From positions 7,859 to 71,858 of the forward strand of contig JAVBMD010000037.1 of NCBI GenBank assembly GCA_031552825.1: a stretch of DNA of 64,000 nucleotides, written 5' to 3'. This stretch comes from WQXF01 sp031552825 (GTDB lineage: Bacteria; Bacillota; Clostridia; Christensenellales; Aristaeellaceae). The notes beneath the pieces were generated by a model that saw nothing but the letters and a program-made list of their open reading frames with translations, was not told the DNA's origin and ran no database searches. Position numbers and translations under genes: made by a program. Below, one piece after another: positions 51,209 to 59,508 of the stretch (its first letter is position 1; every line of letters begins with the position of its first letter).

Positions 51209-52078
51209 TTAGACTGAGTTCGCCCCCGCGATGATCTCGTTCAACTCCTGCGTGATGGCAGCCTGCCGCGCGCGGTTGAGCTCCAAGCGCAGCTTGCCGA
51301 TCATCTCGTCGGCGTTGCGGGTAGAGGCATCCATCGCGGTCATGCGCGCGCAATGCTCGCTGGCATACGCCTGCACGCAGGCGCTATAGGTCAGACCGAT
51401 CAGGTACTGCGGCACCAGCTTCTCCAGCACCACGTCCTTGGAGGGATAATACTCCAACTCCGCGGTATCCTTGTGCATAATCTCAACTTCGGCGAAATCC
51501 TCAGCCAAGATGGGCAGCAGGCGCATCACCGTCGGCTGCAATTTGGTGCTGGAGATCATGTGCGTATAGACCACGTACACCTCGTCCAGCAACTTTTTTT
51601 CATATAAGTCGACCAGCTCCTGCGTAATCTCCCGCGCCGAAGCAAGCTGCGGATTCTGGCTGATGTGCAGGTACTGCACGTCGGGCTGCATATCCAGTCG
51701 GTAAAAGTACACCGCAGCGGTCTGCCCGATGGTAAAGATCGACGCCTGCCCCTCGCGGTGCCGCTCGATGACGCCGCGCGCCAGCTTGAGCACATCGTCG
51801 TTGTAAGCGCCGCACATTCCCTTGTCCCCGGCGATCACCAGATAGGCGGCATTTTTGCTCGCCCGCTGCTGAAAGTAGGGATGCTCCTTGGCGCTGGGGC
51901 TGTTGTCGAGTATGAAGCGGATGTCCGAGCGCACGCGATGAAAGTAGAGATCGTTCCGTTCGTGCATGCGCAGCGCCTTCTGCATCTTTGCGGAGGAGAT
52001 CAGGTACATCGCGCGGGTAATCTTGCGCGTATCCCCTACGACGCGCAGGCGATGGCGAATCTCGGGAATCTCGCTCAT
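51209..52078 (-). CDS. atpG: ATP synthase F1 gamma subunit
   Basis: 289 residues, normal length for the rotor shaft. The N-terminal coiled-coil helix (EIRHRLRVVGDTRKITRAMYLISSAKMQ in part) and the C-terminal helix (MTAMDASTRNADEMIGKLRL, NRARQAAITQELNEIIAGA) are conserved. AGDKGMCGAYNDDVLK is the usual core. The start overlaps the stop of the alpha fusion gene (ATGA), so they are coupled. Confidence 0.96.
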   Translation of the reverse strand: MSEIPEIRHRLRVVGDTRKITRAMYLISSAKMQKALRMHERNDLYFHRVRSDIRFILDNSPSAKEHPYFQQRASKNAAYLVIAGDKGMCGAYNDDVLKLARGVIERHREGQASIFTIGQTAAVYFYRLDMQPDVQYLHISQNPQLASAREITQELVDLYEKKLLDEVYVVYTHMISSTKLQPTVMRLLPILAEDFAEVEIMHKDTAELEYYPSKDVVLEKLVPQYLIGLTYSACVQAYASEHCARMTAMDASTRNADEMIGKLRLELNRARQAAITQELNEIIAGANSV

Positions 52079-53952
52079 GCCCGCTCATCTCCCATCGCGA
52101 TGCCGTTCTGATCCAGCCATGCGCGCACGGCTTGGCGAATCCATTCCTCGGTTTCATCGCCGAGCTGGGCATGCTCGCGCAGGCTAAGCGCCAAGCTGGG
52201 GTATTGCTCCTGCAGCACCGCCGGAAATTCCGCCTTAAACTTGCGCAGCGTGTCCATCGGGATATCGTGCGGAATCAAACCGCGACCCATCGCGTACAGG
52301 AAGCACACCTGTACCTCGGTGGGCAGCGGGGCGCTGTTGCGCTGCCTGAGCAATTCGGTGAGGCGCTCGCCATAATCAAGGATGTCCCGCGTGGCTTTGT
52401 CCATATCGCTGGAGAACTGCGAAAATACCAATAGCTCGCGATACTGCGCCAGCTCTAGGCGCAGCTTCCCGGAAACCTTGCGCATCGCCTTGGTTTGCGC
52501 CGAGCCGCCCACGCGCGATACCGACAGGCCGACGTTGAGCGCGGGCCGCGTTCCGGCGCGGAACAAATCGTTATCGAGAAAGATCTGGCCATCGGTGATG
52601 GAGATCACGTTGGTGGGAATATAGGCGGAGATGTCGCCGGTCTGCGTCTCGATGATGGGCAGCGCGGTCATCGAACCGCCGCCCCTCTCCTCGCTGAGGT
52701 GCGCGGCGCGCTCCAAGAGGCGCGAGTGCAGATAGAACACGTCGCCCGGGTACGCTTCGCGGCCCGGCGGCCTGCGCAGCAGCAGCGACATGGCGCGGTA
52801 CGCAACCGCGTGCTTGGATAGATCGTCGTACACGATCAACACATCGCGCCCGGCGTACATAAACTCCTCGGCGATGGCGCAGCCGCAATAGGGCGCGATG
52901 TATTGCATCGTCGCCGAATCGCTGGCGGTGGCGCACACCATGGTGACGTAAGAGAGCACACCGGCCTTGCGGAAGGTTTCGATGACCTGCGCCACCGTCG
53001 ATACCTTCTGGCCGATGGCGACGTATACGCACAGCACATCCTTGCCCTTTTGGTTGAGGATGGTATCGATGGCGATGGAGGTTTTGCCGGTTTGGCGGTC
53101 GCCGATGATAAGCTCGCGCTGGCCGCGCCCGATGGGCACAGTCGCGTCGATGGTCAGGATGCCGGTTTCCATCGGGCGATTGACCGGTTGCCGGTCGATG
53201 ATCGCCGGAGCCGGTGCCTCAATAGGCCGGAGCCTGTCGGTGCGGATCGGCCCCATGCCGTCAATGGGCTGCCCCATCGCATCGACGACGCGCCCCAGGA
53301 GCGCATCGCCAACCGGTACCGACAGCACCCTTCCGGTACCCAGCGCCTCCTCGCCGACGTGTACGCTCTCCACGTTGCTGATAAGCACGACGTCAACGGT
53401 GTCGGGATTGAGGTTCATCGCGATCCCATAAGCCTTGTCCTCGCCGCCCAGCTCGATCAGTTCGCCGTACTGGCAACCCGCCAAGCCGGAAACCGAGGCG
53501 ATGCCGTCGCCTGCGCGCAGCACTTGCCCCGCACCGCGCACCGTGGCGCGCCGTCCGCTGCCCAATTGCTTGCGCAGCAGCGATTCCAGCGGTTGCCCGT
53601 CCTCGCCGACGATCGCTTCTTCCTCATTATCCGCCTTGCTGCCTGCGGCCTCCATCGCTTCCCTGAGCGATTCCGGCGAAAACATCGCCGCCAGACGGCC
53701 TGCGTCCACCGGCATGTCCGGCTCCAGCAGCTTGCCTTTAAGCAGCAGTTGCCGGAGCGACTGCAGGTGCCCGCTCATGCTGTCGTCATACACGCGGCCG
53801 CCGATCTCCACGCGCACCGACCCCAGCAAGGAGGGATCGGTTTGCTGCTCGAGATGCACCGGCTCCTCGAGCATGCTGGCGAATCGCGCTTCAATGCCTT
53901 TTAGCGTCGCATCGTCAAGCGGCAAGGCGGTGAGCAGCTTTCCTGATAGCAT
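52075..53952 (-). CDS. atpH-atpA: ATP synthase alpha subunit with N-terminal delta-subunit C-terminal domain (fusion)
   Basis: 625 residues, about 115 more than a normal alpha subunit. Residues 1-75 match the C-terminal domain of the delta subunit: KLLTALPLDDATLKGIEARF, then TDPSLLGSVRVEIGGRVYDD and SMSGHLQSLRQLL, in the order and spacing seen in AtpH. A linker (76 to about 112) leads to a complete alpha subunit: AGDGIASVSGLAGCQYGEL, P-loop GDRQTGKT (284-291), and the arginine-finger region ALNVGLSVSRVGGSAQTK. There is no stop or frameshift in between, and the ATG is 4 bases after atpF with no room for a separate atpH. The six-helix N-terminal domain of delta is absent from the operon. Catalytic and regulatory alpha residues look normal. 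Confidence 0.93.
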   Translation of the reverse strand: MLSGKLLTALPLDDATLKGIEARFASMLEEPVHLEQQTDPSLLGSVRVEIGGRVYDDSMSGHLQSLRQLLLKGKLLEPDMPVDAGRLAAMFSPESLREAMEAAGSKADNEEEAIVGEDGQPLESLLRKQLGSGRRATVRGAGQVLRAGDGIASVSGLAGCQYGELIELGGEDKAYGIAMNLNPDTVDVVLISNVESVHVGEEALGTGRVLSVPVGDALLGRVVDAMGQPIDGMGPIRTDRLRPIEAPAPAIIDRQPVNRPMETGILTIDATVPIGRGQRELIIGDRQTGKTSIAIDTILNQKGKDVLCVYVAIGQKVSTVAQVIETFRKAGVLSYVTMVCATASDSATMQYIAPYCGCAIAEEFMYAGRDVLIVYDDLSKHAVAYRAMSLLLRRPPGREAYPGDVFYLHSRLLERAAHLSEERGGGSMTALPIIETQTGDISAYIPTNVISITDGQIFLDNDLFRAGTRPALNVGLSVSRVGGSAQTKAMRKVSGKLRLELAQYRELLVFSQFSSDMDKATRDILDYGERLTELLRQRNSAPLPTEVQVCFLYAMGRGLIPHDIPMDTLRKFKAEFPAVLQEQYPSLALSLREHAQLGDETEEWIRQAVRAWLDQNGIAMGDERA

Positions 53953-53956
53953 CCGC

Positions 53957-54448
53957 TCATCCCACCTTCGTCAAAAATTCATCGATAATTTTCTGGTGAT
54001 CGTCGGCCTTCACCTCGCGCTCCAGCATGCGCCCGGCGATCTCTACCGCCATATTGATGGCCTGCGTGCGCACCGCCATCTTGGCGTCGATTTCGATCTG
54101 GCGCGCCTCGTCCTGCGCGTGGGCGACGATGGTCTCCGCCTGCTTGTTGGCGCGCGCCACGATGTCCTCACCGGTTTTTTGCCCCTGCTGCACGCCGTCG
54201 GCAATGGCTTGAGCTGCGTCGAGCTTTGTCTGATGCGCGGCGGCGTCGAGCTCGGCCTGCCGCGCGTCGGCAGCCTGCTGTTTGGCTTGCGCCGCGTCCA
54301 GCTCGCCCTGCACGCGCTCGGTTCGCGCGTTCATGAACTTGCGGATCGGCTTATAGAGCAGCAGACGAATCGCGACAAACAGCACCACCACATTTATCAT
54401 GTGCAGGAGGATGTCCCGCGGGCTTAGTAGTTTCATAAATTCTTGCAT
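53957..54448 (-). CDS. atpF: ATP synthase Fo b subunit
   Basis: 163 residues: one N-terminal membrane helix (ILLHMINVVVLFVAIRLLLYKPI), then a long Ala/Gln/Glu-rich coiled coil with right-handed-type spacing, ending AVEIAGRMLEREVKADDHQKII, the usual b C-terminus that binds delta. It is the peripheral stalk. The stop is 4 bases before the delta-alpha fusion gene. GGGAG precedes the ATG. Confidence 0.95.
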   Translation of the reverse strand: MQEFMKLLSPRDILLHMINVVVLFVAIRLLLYKPIRKFMNARTERVQGELDAAQAKQQAADARQAELDAAAHQTKLDAAQAIADGVQQGQKTGEDIVARANKQAETIVAHAQDEARQIEIDAKMAVRTQAINMAVEIAGRMLEREVKADDHQKIIDEFLTKVG

Positions 54449-54492
54449 GACGTTCTCCCTTTTGCGAACCTATTCCCATCCATTCACATGCA

Positions 54493-54735
54493 TTATTTAA
54501 TCAGGGTCGGCAGCACAAAGATCAGCAAAATCGACACGAACAGACCGTAGATCGCCGTGGTTTCCATCATAATCAGACCAAACATCAGCGAGGAGTTGAT
54601 CTTGCCGGCGGCTTCCGGCTGGCGCGCGATGGATTCTACGGCTTTTCCGGTAGCGTTGCTCATGCCGAGCGCGGCTCCAAATCCGGTCAGGGCGGCAATA
54701 GCGGCAGCGATAGCGATCAGACCAAAAGGCGACAT
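54493..54735 (-). CDS. atpE: ATP synthase Fo c subunit
   Basis: 80 residues from the ATG at 54735 after GGAGGG. Two membrane helices form a hairpin around the polar loop ESIARQPEA. The ion-carrying Glu is in FGLIMMETTAIYGL. The E-T-T-x-x-Y arrangement resembles sodium-type c-rings (E-S/T-T-x-x-Y), but the Gln that completes the sodium site in helix 1 is not at the expected place (GFGAALGMSNATGKAV), so coupling ion is uncertain. The gene order after atpB is normal. Confidence 0.95.
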   Translation of the reverse strand: MSPFGLIAIAAAIAALTGFGAALGMSNATGKAVESIARQPEAAGKINSSLMFGLIMMETTAIYGLFVSILLIFVLPTLIK

Positions 54736-54762
54736 AGTGATACCCTCCAATTTAATTCAAAA

Positions 54763-55494
54763 TTACTCCGTAGCTTCACTGATATAATTCAGCGTGAGCA
54801 TGCCGAACACAAAGGTTTGGATGGCCACGTGGATCAGGTTGAAATAGACCGACAGCACAGCAGGCAGCACCAGCGGCATCACCGCGTAGATCAGCTTCAT
54901 GATAATGCCGCCGACCAGCACGTTGGCAAAAAGCCGCAGCGCCATCGAAACCGGCGCGATACAATCGGTCATCATGCGGATGCCGCCAACCAGCGCGTTG
55001 GGCGAGAGCAGGCGCTTCAAGCGCACTTTGACGCCAAACTCCTTGAGCGCGGTAATGTTGACCAGCAGAAACGTGGTCAACCCCAACGCCAGCGTGCAGG
55101 AAAGATCCTCGGTGGCAGGCGGAAAGCCGAACAGCTCCACCAGCGTGGCGGTGGCGACGTAGGTCATCAGCGTCAGCACCACCGGCGCCACAAAATCAGC
55201 GTTGTGGCCGACCTTGGACTTGGAGAAATTGTAGATTCCCTCCACGATCATCTCCAGCAGATTCTGCACGCCCTTGGGCTTTTCTTTGAACCGGCGAATG
55301 TACCCGCGAAGGCAAAATAGCAGCAACAGCAACAGCAGCGTCACCGCCCAGCCGATGATAACCGACACGCCGATTTGCGTACCGAACATCGATACGCGGT
55401 GCGGCATGATGTTGATCTCCGGCAATCCGCCAGCGCTGGCGTGCTCCCCCGCATGCTCCACGCCCTCGGTCAGCAACCCCAGTACAAAAGGCAT
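54763..55494 (-). CDS. atpB: ATP synthase Fo a subunit
   Basis: 243 residues from the ATG at 55494, with AGGAGG at about 10 bases in the end of the preceding gene; the longer open frame is not used. About five to six helices. The essential Arg is in SMALRLFANVLVGG, and the last helices carry FNLIHVAIQTFVFGMLTL. The NITALKEFGVK segment is like other clostridial a subunits. It forms the half-channels against the c-ring. Confidence 0.95.
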   Translation of the reverse strand: MPFVLGLLTEGVEHAGEHASAGGLPEINIMPHRVSMFGTQIGVSVIIGWAVTLLLLLLLFCLRGYIRRFKEKPKGVQNLLEMIVEGIYNFSKSKVGHNADFVAPVVLTLMTYVATATLVELFGFPPATEDLSCTLALGLTTFLLVNITALKEFGVKVRLKRLLSPNALVGGIRMMTDCIAPVSMALRLFANVLVGGIIMKLIYAVMPLVLPAVLSVYFNLIHVAIQTFVFGMLTLNYISEATE

Positions 55495-55499
55495 CTCCC

Positions 55500-55757
55500 T
55501 TATTCCTCCTTGCGCAAGCGCAGCATCCACCAGAATGCCGCCGCCAGATAACCGATCACCGCAACGCCCCCGCCGAGCAGCAGCGCCTCGCGCGCCCTTG
55601 CCCCCAAGGCGATAAAATAAACCGCCCACAAAACAAGTTTGAGCGAAAGCAGCGCGCCGCCCCTGCCGCCTGATCTGGCGCGGGATACCGCGCGCATCAG
55701 CAGCACCTGAATCGCCACCGTAAGGAGGCCGAAACCGCCGACAATCACGTAGCTCAT
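55500..55757 (-). CDS. atpI: ATP synthase subunit I-like membrane protein
   Basis: About 85 residues if translation begins at the ATG at 55757; ATGs at 55778 and upstream are alternatives, and none has a strong site. Three to four hydrophobic segments (VIVGGFGLLTVAIQVLLMRA, SLKLVLWAVYFIALG and VIGYLAAAFWWMLRL) and position as first gene before atpB fit AtpI, which helps assemble the c-ring or moves Mg. Sequence similarity is weak, as is usual for this protein. The stop is 5 bases before atpB. Confidence 0.65.
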   Translation of the reverse strand: MSYVIVGGFGLLTVAIQVLLMRAVSRARSGGRGGALLSLKLVLWAVYFIALGARAREALLLGGGVAVIGYLAAAFWWMLRLRKEE

Positions 55758-55827
55758 CTGTAAACAATACACCTTCATTCGACACAATGCAAGAGTCCAA
55801 TCAGCCCCAAAAATGTTTTGTTATGAT

Positions 55828-55856
55828 TTGCAAAAAAAGCCGTCGCCTGTTATACT
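55828..55856 (+). promoter_or_regulatory. Promoter of the DUF1622 gene
   Basis: TTGCAA (55828-55833), exactly 17 bases, TATACT (55851-55856) with TGT before it. A hairpin CGCACGC/GCGTGCG (55872-55888) follows in the leader. No clear promoter for the divergent atp operon could be picked in the same gap. Confidence 0.7.
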
Positions 55857-55913
55857 AATATGAAAGAAAACGCACGCTCCGGCGTGCGAAAAAACGACAG
55901 GGAGACATTCGCT

Positions 55914-56300
55914 ATGCACGAGTTCGAAGCCGCGTTCGGCTGGGTCATCAACCTTATCACCCACGGTTTAGAAATGATGGGCGTGGTAGTGCTGGTGATC
56001 GGCGCGACGAAAGCCTTCATCGGCTATTTTTCCAAGCACAGCAACGTTCGGCTGAACCTCGCGCAGAGCATGGCGCTGGCGCTGGAATTCAAACTCGGCG
56101 GCGAGATCCTGCGCACCGTGGTAGCGCGCGATTGGAACGAGATCCTTACCGTTGGCGCCATCATCATTCTGCGCGGCGTGCTCAACTTCCTGATCCATTG
56201 GGAAATCGGCCACATCAAGCACGACGAGGCCATCGTGAAAACCAACCTGGACGTCGACGACACGCCGCCGATCTTGGAAGGGCGCTCCTCGCGCTCCTAG
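55914..56300 (+). CDS. DUF1622 family small membrane protein
   Basis: 128 residues from the ATG at 55914 after AGGGAG. Two to three helices: GLEMMGVVVLVIGATKAFIGYF, then LNLAQSMALALEFKLGGEILRT with R/E charges typical of DUF1622, then WNEILTVGAIIILRGVLNFLIHWEI. The C-terminus is charged. Family function is unknown. It is transcribed alone, divergent from the ATP synthase operon. Confidence 0.85.
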   Translation: MHEFEAAFGWVINLITHGLEMMGVVVLVIGATKAFIGYFSKHSNVRLNLAQSMALALEFKLGGEILRTVVARDWNEILTVGAIIILRGVLNFLIHWEIGHIKHDEAIVKTNLDVDDTPPILEGRSSRS

Positions 56301-56329
56301 CATCGAGCAGGTTGGCCATTGGGATACGA

Positions 56330-56366
56330 AAACCGGAGACGCAGGGCGCATCTCCGGTTTATTTTT
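56330..56366. terminator. Bidirectional terminator between DUF1622 and SpoIID-like genes
   Basis: AAACCGGAGA (56330-56339) pairs with TCTCCGGTTT (56351-56360), followed by ATTTTTT on the plus strand. Confidence 0.85.
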
Positions 56367-56386
56367 TCGCTCTTCGACCGGTCCCT

Positions 56387-58222
56387 TTACCCCTCCGGCG
56401 TCGCCTCGGGCGCGGGCGCGGCCGGATTTTCCGCGCCATCGCGGGCAACGAAGTCGGCCATCACGTAGCCCTCGCGCACGTCGGTCTTGACGCGCAGCCA
56501 GCCCTCGGCCAGCTCCTCCACCACCAATAGCGGCTGTTCGAGATACAACGTGTACAAGATCTCGGATTGCGCGTTGGGCTGGGCGCGCAAATTGAGCCAC
56601 GAATCCCCGGCGATGCCGGTCACCTTCCCGCTCCAAAGCCCGGCTCCGGCCGCCTCGGTCAGCGGCATGAGCGTCGGGCGCGGGGTGGCGGTGGGCGGCG
56701 GCCCCGGCGTGTTGAGGAATGCCGCGTCAACCGGCGGCGGCAGCGTGGCCGCCGACTTTCTGTCGGCGATGCGCAGCTTGATGCGCGGATAATAGAAGGC
56801 CAGAATCTTTTCGTACGTCCAGCCCTCCGCGCCGGCCATCCACTCGGCGCCGCGCTGGCTCATGCCCACACCATGCCCAAACCGGCGTGCCTCCAGCGCA
56901 AAGCCGTCCTCCTGCGGCGCGACGGTGATGATCTCGTTGCCGTCGCGATTGATCGACAGCCCCAAGCTCACCTCCAGATCCGGAAAGAGCGGCACATCGA
57001 TCTCGATCGCCTGCGGCACGCGGGACATCGCCGTCCACTGCGGCGGCGGCATCGCGGTCGCCACCGGCTGCGCGCTTTCCTCGGGCGCCGCCGTCGCATC
57101 CTTTGGCGCCTTGGTGGGCTTGGGCGTGGCGGTCGGTATCGGAGCGGGAATCTCCCTGCGCGCGTCGACCTGCACCTTCAGGCGCAGTTGCGTCATCATG
57201 CGCGAGGGATCTGCAAATTTTGGCGTGTGTACCGCAGCGGCCTCGACCGCCATCACGCGGATATACGCCGCGTCGCCATCGTAGCCCAGCGCTGCCAGCG
57301 GTTCGCTGGCGGCGGCGCGGATCATCGCGTCCAACTGCGCCAGCTTGCCCTCCTGCCCGCGCGCGGGCCACTTGAGCGGGATCAGCACGCGCTCCACTTG
57401 GCTGCGCGGGTTTTGCAGATCGTAAGGGTCGTCCTGCACGGCAAAGAGCTCCTTGCCGCCATCGGGCCACACGTTCTGCATCAGCTCGGTCTGCCCGCCG
57501 TTGCTGGCCGAGTAGTAGCAGCGCGCCAATTCGTTGTTCACGTAACCGCAGATGCCCGCCGTCTCGGCGATGGCCTGCGCCGCGCGATCGTGGCCGGGAT
57601 TATATCCCTTGTACACCTGATCGTTGGTGTTGTCGGTCACGTCATAATCCTGTTTTGCACCCAGCTTGCGCTGCGCGTAGGTTCTTGCGGTTACGGCCTG
57701 CGCCTTGAGCGCCTCCAGCGGAAAGGAGTTGCTCATCTCATACGGCACCACGCCCAGCAAATACTCCTCCATCGGCAGGGAGAGCACCGGACGCACTCCC
57801 TCCTCGGAAGGGGTGAGGGTCAAGTCGCCGCCGTACAGGCTCATCGCGCCGTTAAAGCGCATGCCGTTCTCCTGCCCGGCCGCCGCCTCGCTGAGCGCGT
57901 GCCTGCGCAGCTCGATGCGCGCCAAGGGCATCATCAGTCCTTCGTAACGCAGCATCAGCATGCCGGGCTGGTTGTCGATCACCAGCTTGCTGCCGCGCTG
58001 AAAGACGATGCCGCCCGGCTCCATCGAATAGCTGCCGTCGAGCGTAATGGTCAGTTGCTGCTCGCGTACGCGGGTCAGCAGCACGCGCACGGCGCTCCCC
58101 TGCGCCTCGCCCTCGGCCAGTGCGCCGCCGCGCGCGCCGGTCTCTATCCAGAGCGCCCCCGCCAGCAGGCAAACCACCATCGCCAGCGATACGACAACGC
58201 TCCACGTCCTTCTTCGCGCCAT
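56387..58222 (-). CDS. SpoIID/LytB-domain protein with C-terminal SH3-like domain
   Basis: 611 residues from the ATG at 58222 after GAGGTGAAGG; the much longer open frame is not used. A signal anchor (VVVSLAMVVCLLAGALWI) leads to a SpoIID domain: VPYEMSNSFPLEALKAQAVT, ARTYAQRKLGAK, SASNGGQTELM and GHGVGMSQRGAEWMAG, in the family order. SpoIID is a lytic transglycosylase that thins septal peptidoglycan during engulfment. A Pro/Thr-rich spacer separates a C-terminal SH3b-like domain (SWLNLRAQPNAQSEILYTL). The extra domain and spacer make it larger than SpoIID itself (about 340), so it may act at the vegetative wall instead. Confidence 0.85.
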   Translation of the reverse strand: MARRRTWSVVVSLAMVVCLLAGALWIETGARGGALAEGEAQGSAVRVLLTRVREQQLTITLDGSYSMEPGGIVFQRGSKLVIDNQPGMLMLRYEGLMMPLARIELRRHALSEAAAGQENGMRFNGAMSLYGGDLTLTPSEEGVRPVLSLPMEEYLLGVVPYEMSNSFPLEALKAQAVTARTYAQRKLGAKQDYDVTDNTNDQVYKGYNPGHDRAAQAIAETAGICGYVNNELARCYYSASNGGQTELMQNVWPDGGKELFAVQDDPYDLQNPRSQVERVLIPLKWPARGQEGKLAQLDAMIRAAASEPLAALGYDGDAAYIRVMAVEAAAVHTPKFADPSRMMTQLRLKVQVDARREIPAPIPTATPKPTKAPKDATAAPEESAQPVATAMPPPQWTAMSRVPQAIEIDVPLFPDLEVSLGLSINRDGNEIITVAPQEDGFALEARRFGHGVGMSQRGAEWMAGAEGWTYEKILAFYYPRIKLRIADRKSAATLPPPVDAAFLNTPGPPPTATPRPTLMPLTEAAGAGLWSGKVTGIAGDSWLNLRAQPNAQSEILYTLYLEQPLLVVEELAEGWLRVKTDVREGYVMADFVARDGAENPAAPAPEATPEG

Positions 58223-58347
58223 GCCTTCACCTCGCATCTGTACATAGATCCTATAAATAAACGTGCGATATGGAGGAATCCCTGCATATCGTATCAAGAA
58301 AACCCGCAAAGCGCAAGCTGTTGTGGGGTTTTGTCGGATGATAGAAC

Positions 58348-58381
58348 AAAAAAGGCGGGGGCGCTTCCATTCGCCCCCGCC
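58348..58381 (-). terminator. Terminator after fructose-bisphosphate aldolase gene
   Basis: GGCGGGGGCG (58354-58363) pairs with CGCCCCCGCC (58372-58381), 10 bp, followed by TTTTTTG on the minus strand. Confidence 0.92.
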
Positions 58382-58395
58382 AGACAGCGCAAGGA

Positions 58396-59325
58396 TTACG
58401 CCTTGCCGTTGCAACCCATAACGTGTACGATCTTGTGCCGCACCATGTCGCGCAGCGCGTCGCGCGCCGGAGAGAGGTACTGCCGCGGATCGAAGTGATC
58501 CGGGTGCTCGGCAAAATAGCGGCGCAGTTCGCCGGTCATCGCCAGACGCAGGTCGGAATCGACGTTGATCTTGCACACCGCCATCGAGGCGGCCTTGCGC
58601 AACATTTCCTCGGGCACGCCCTGCGCGCCGGGCATGTTACCGCCGAATTCGTTAATCATCTTCACGTACTCCGGCATCACCGAGGAAGCGCCGTGCAGCA
58701 CGATCGGGAAGCCCGGCAAGCGCTTGCCCACCTCTTCAAGAATATCGAAGCGCAGACGGGGTTCGCCCTTGAACTTAAAGGCGCCGTGGCTGGTGCCGAT
58801 GGCGATGGCCAGCGAATCCACGCCGGTGCGGCCGACAAATTCCTCGACCTCGTCCGGGTCGGTGAAGGCTGCGTCGGCATCGGACACATTGACGGCGTCC
58901 TCGATACCGGCCAGGCGGCCCAGCTCGCCCTCGACGGTGACGCCGCGCTCGTGGGCATAATCGACCACCTTCTTGGTCAGCTCGATGTTTTCCTTGAAGG
59001 AATGATGCGATCCATCGATCATCACCGAGGAAAAGCCGCCGTCGATACAGCTCTTGCAGGTTTCAAAATCCGGACCGTGATCCAGATGCACGGCGATGGG
59101 CAGGTCGGTGTCAATCAGCGCCGCTTCCACCAGCTTCATCAAATACACATGCTTAGCATACTTGCGTGCGCCAGCCGATACCTGCAGAATCACCGGCGCG
59201 TTTTCCATCTTCGCGGCCTCGGTGATGCCCTGCACAATTTCCATATTGTTGACGTTGAACGCACCGATGGCGTAACCGCCCTCGTAGGCTTTTTTGAACA
59301 TGTCCTTGGTGGTGACTAATGGCAC
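58396..59325 (-). CDS. fba: Class II fructose-1,6-bisphosphate aldolase
   Basis: 309 residues starting at GTG (59323-59325), about ten bases after AGGAG; this gives the standard N-terminus PLVTTKDMFKKAYEGGYAIG. A GTG three codons earlier is too close to the site. It cleaves fructose 1,6-bisphosphate to triose phosphates. Zinc ligands and substrate groups are in AVHLDHGPDFE, VMIDGSHHSFKENI, TVEGELGRLAG, VLHGASSVMPEYV and CKINVDSDLR. It is monocistronic. Confidence 0.96.
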   Translation of the reverse strand: MPLVTTKDMFKKAYEGGYAIGAFNVNNMEIVQGITEAAKMENAPVILQVSAGARKYAKHVYLMKLVEAALIDTDLPIAVHLDHGPDFETCKSCIDGGFSSVMIDGSHHSFKENIELTKKVVDYAHERGVTVEGELGRLAGIEDAVNVSDADAAFTDPDEVEEFVGRTGVDSLAIAIGTSHGAFKFKGEPRLRFDILEEVGKRLPGFPIVLHGASSVMPEYVKMINEFGGNMPGAQGVPEEMLRKAASMAVCKINVDSDLRLAMTGELRRYFAEHPDHFDPRQYLSPARDALRDMVRHKIVHVMGCNGKA

Positions 59326-59364
59326 TTGTTCCACTCTCCTTCATCCATGCTTACTCGAATCTAT

Positions 59365-59373
59365 ATTATAGCA
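59365..59373 (-). promoter_or_regulatory. Extended -10 promoter of fba
   Basis: On the minus strand TGCTATAAT, a perfect extended -10 (TATAAT at 59365-59370), about 40 bases before the GTG. The -35 region is weak. Confidence 0.65.
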
Positions 59374-59441
59374 CCATTGCGCGCGTTTGGGTAGTGTTTT
59401 TCACAATCTTCACGTGCAGCGGCAAATTCCATGCCATCTTG

Positions 59442-59470
59442 TTTACACCACCGATTGTTTATGCTATCAT
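59442..59470 (+). promoter_or_regulatory. Promoter of the GT2-THUMP methyltransferase operon
   Basis: TTTACA (59442-59447), 17 bases, TATCAT (59465-59470), with TGC making an extended -10. Confidence 0.65.
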
Positions 59471-59508
59471 AGTGAGGTTGGCAAGAAGTCGAACCGTGAA
59501 AAGGTGAA

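Noticed and set aside
52075..53957. Frameshift or assembly error as explanation of the delta-alpha fusion
   Set aside because: The delta-like part has its own ATG right after atpF and is in frame with alpha; a frameshift would not remove the roughly 100-residue delta N-terminal domain. It still deserves confirmation in other genomes.
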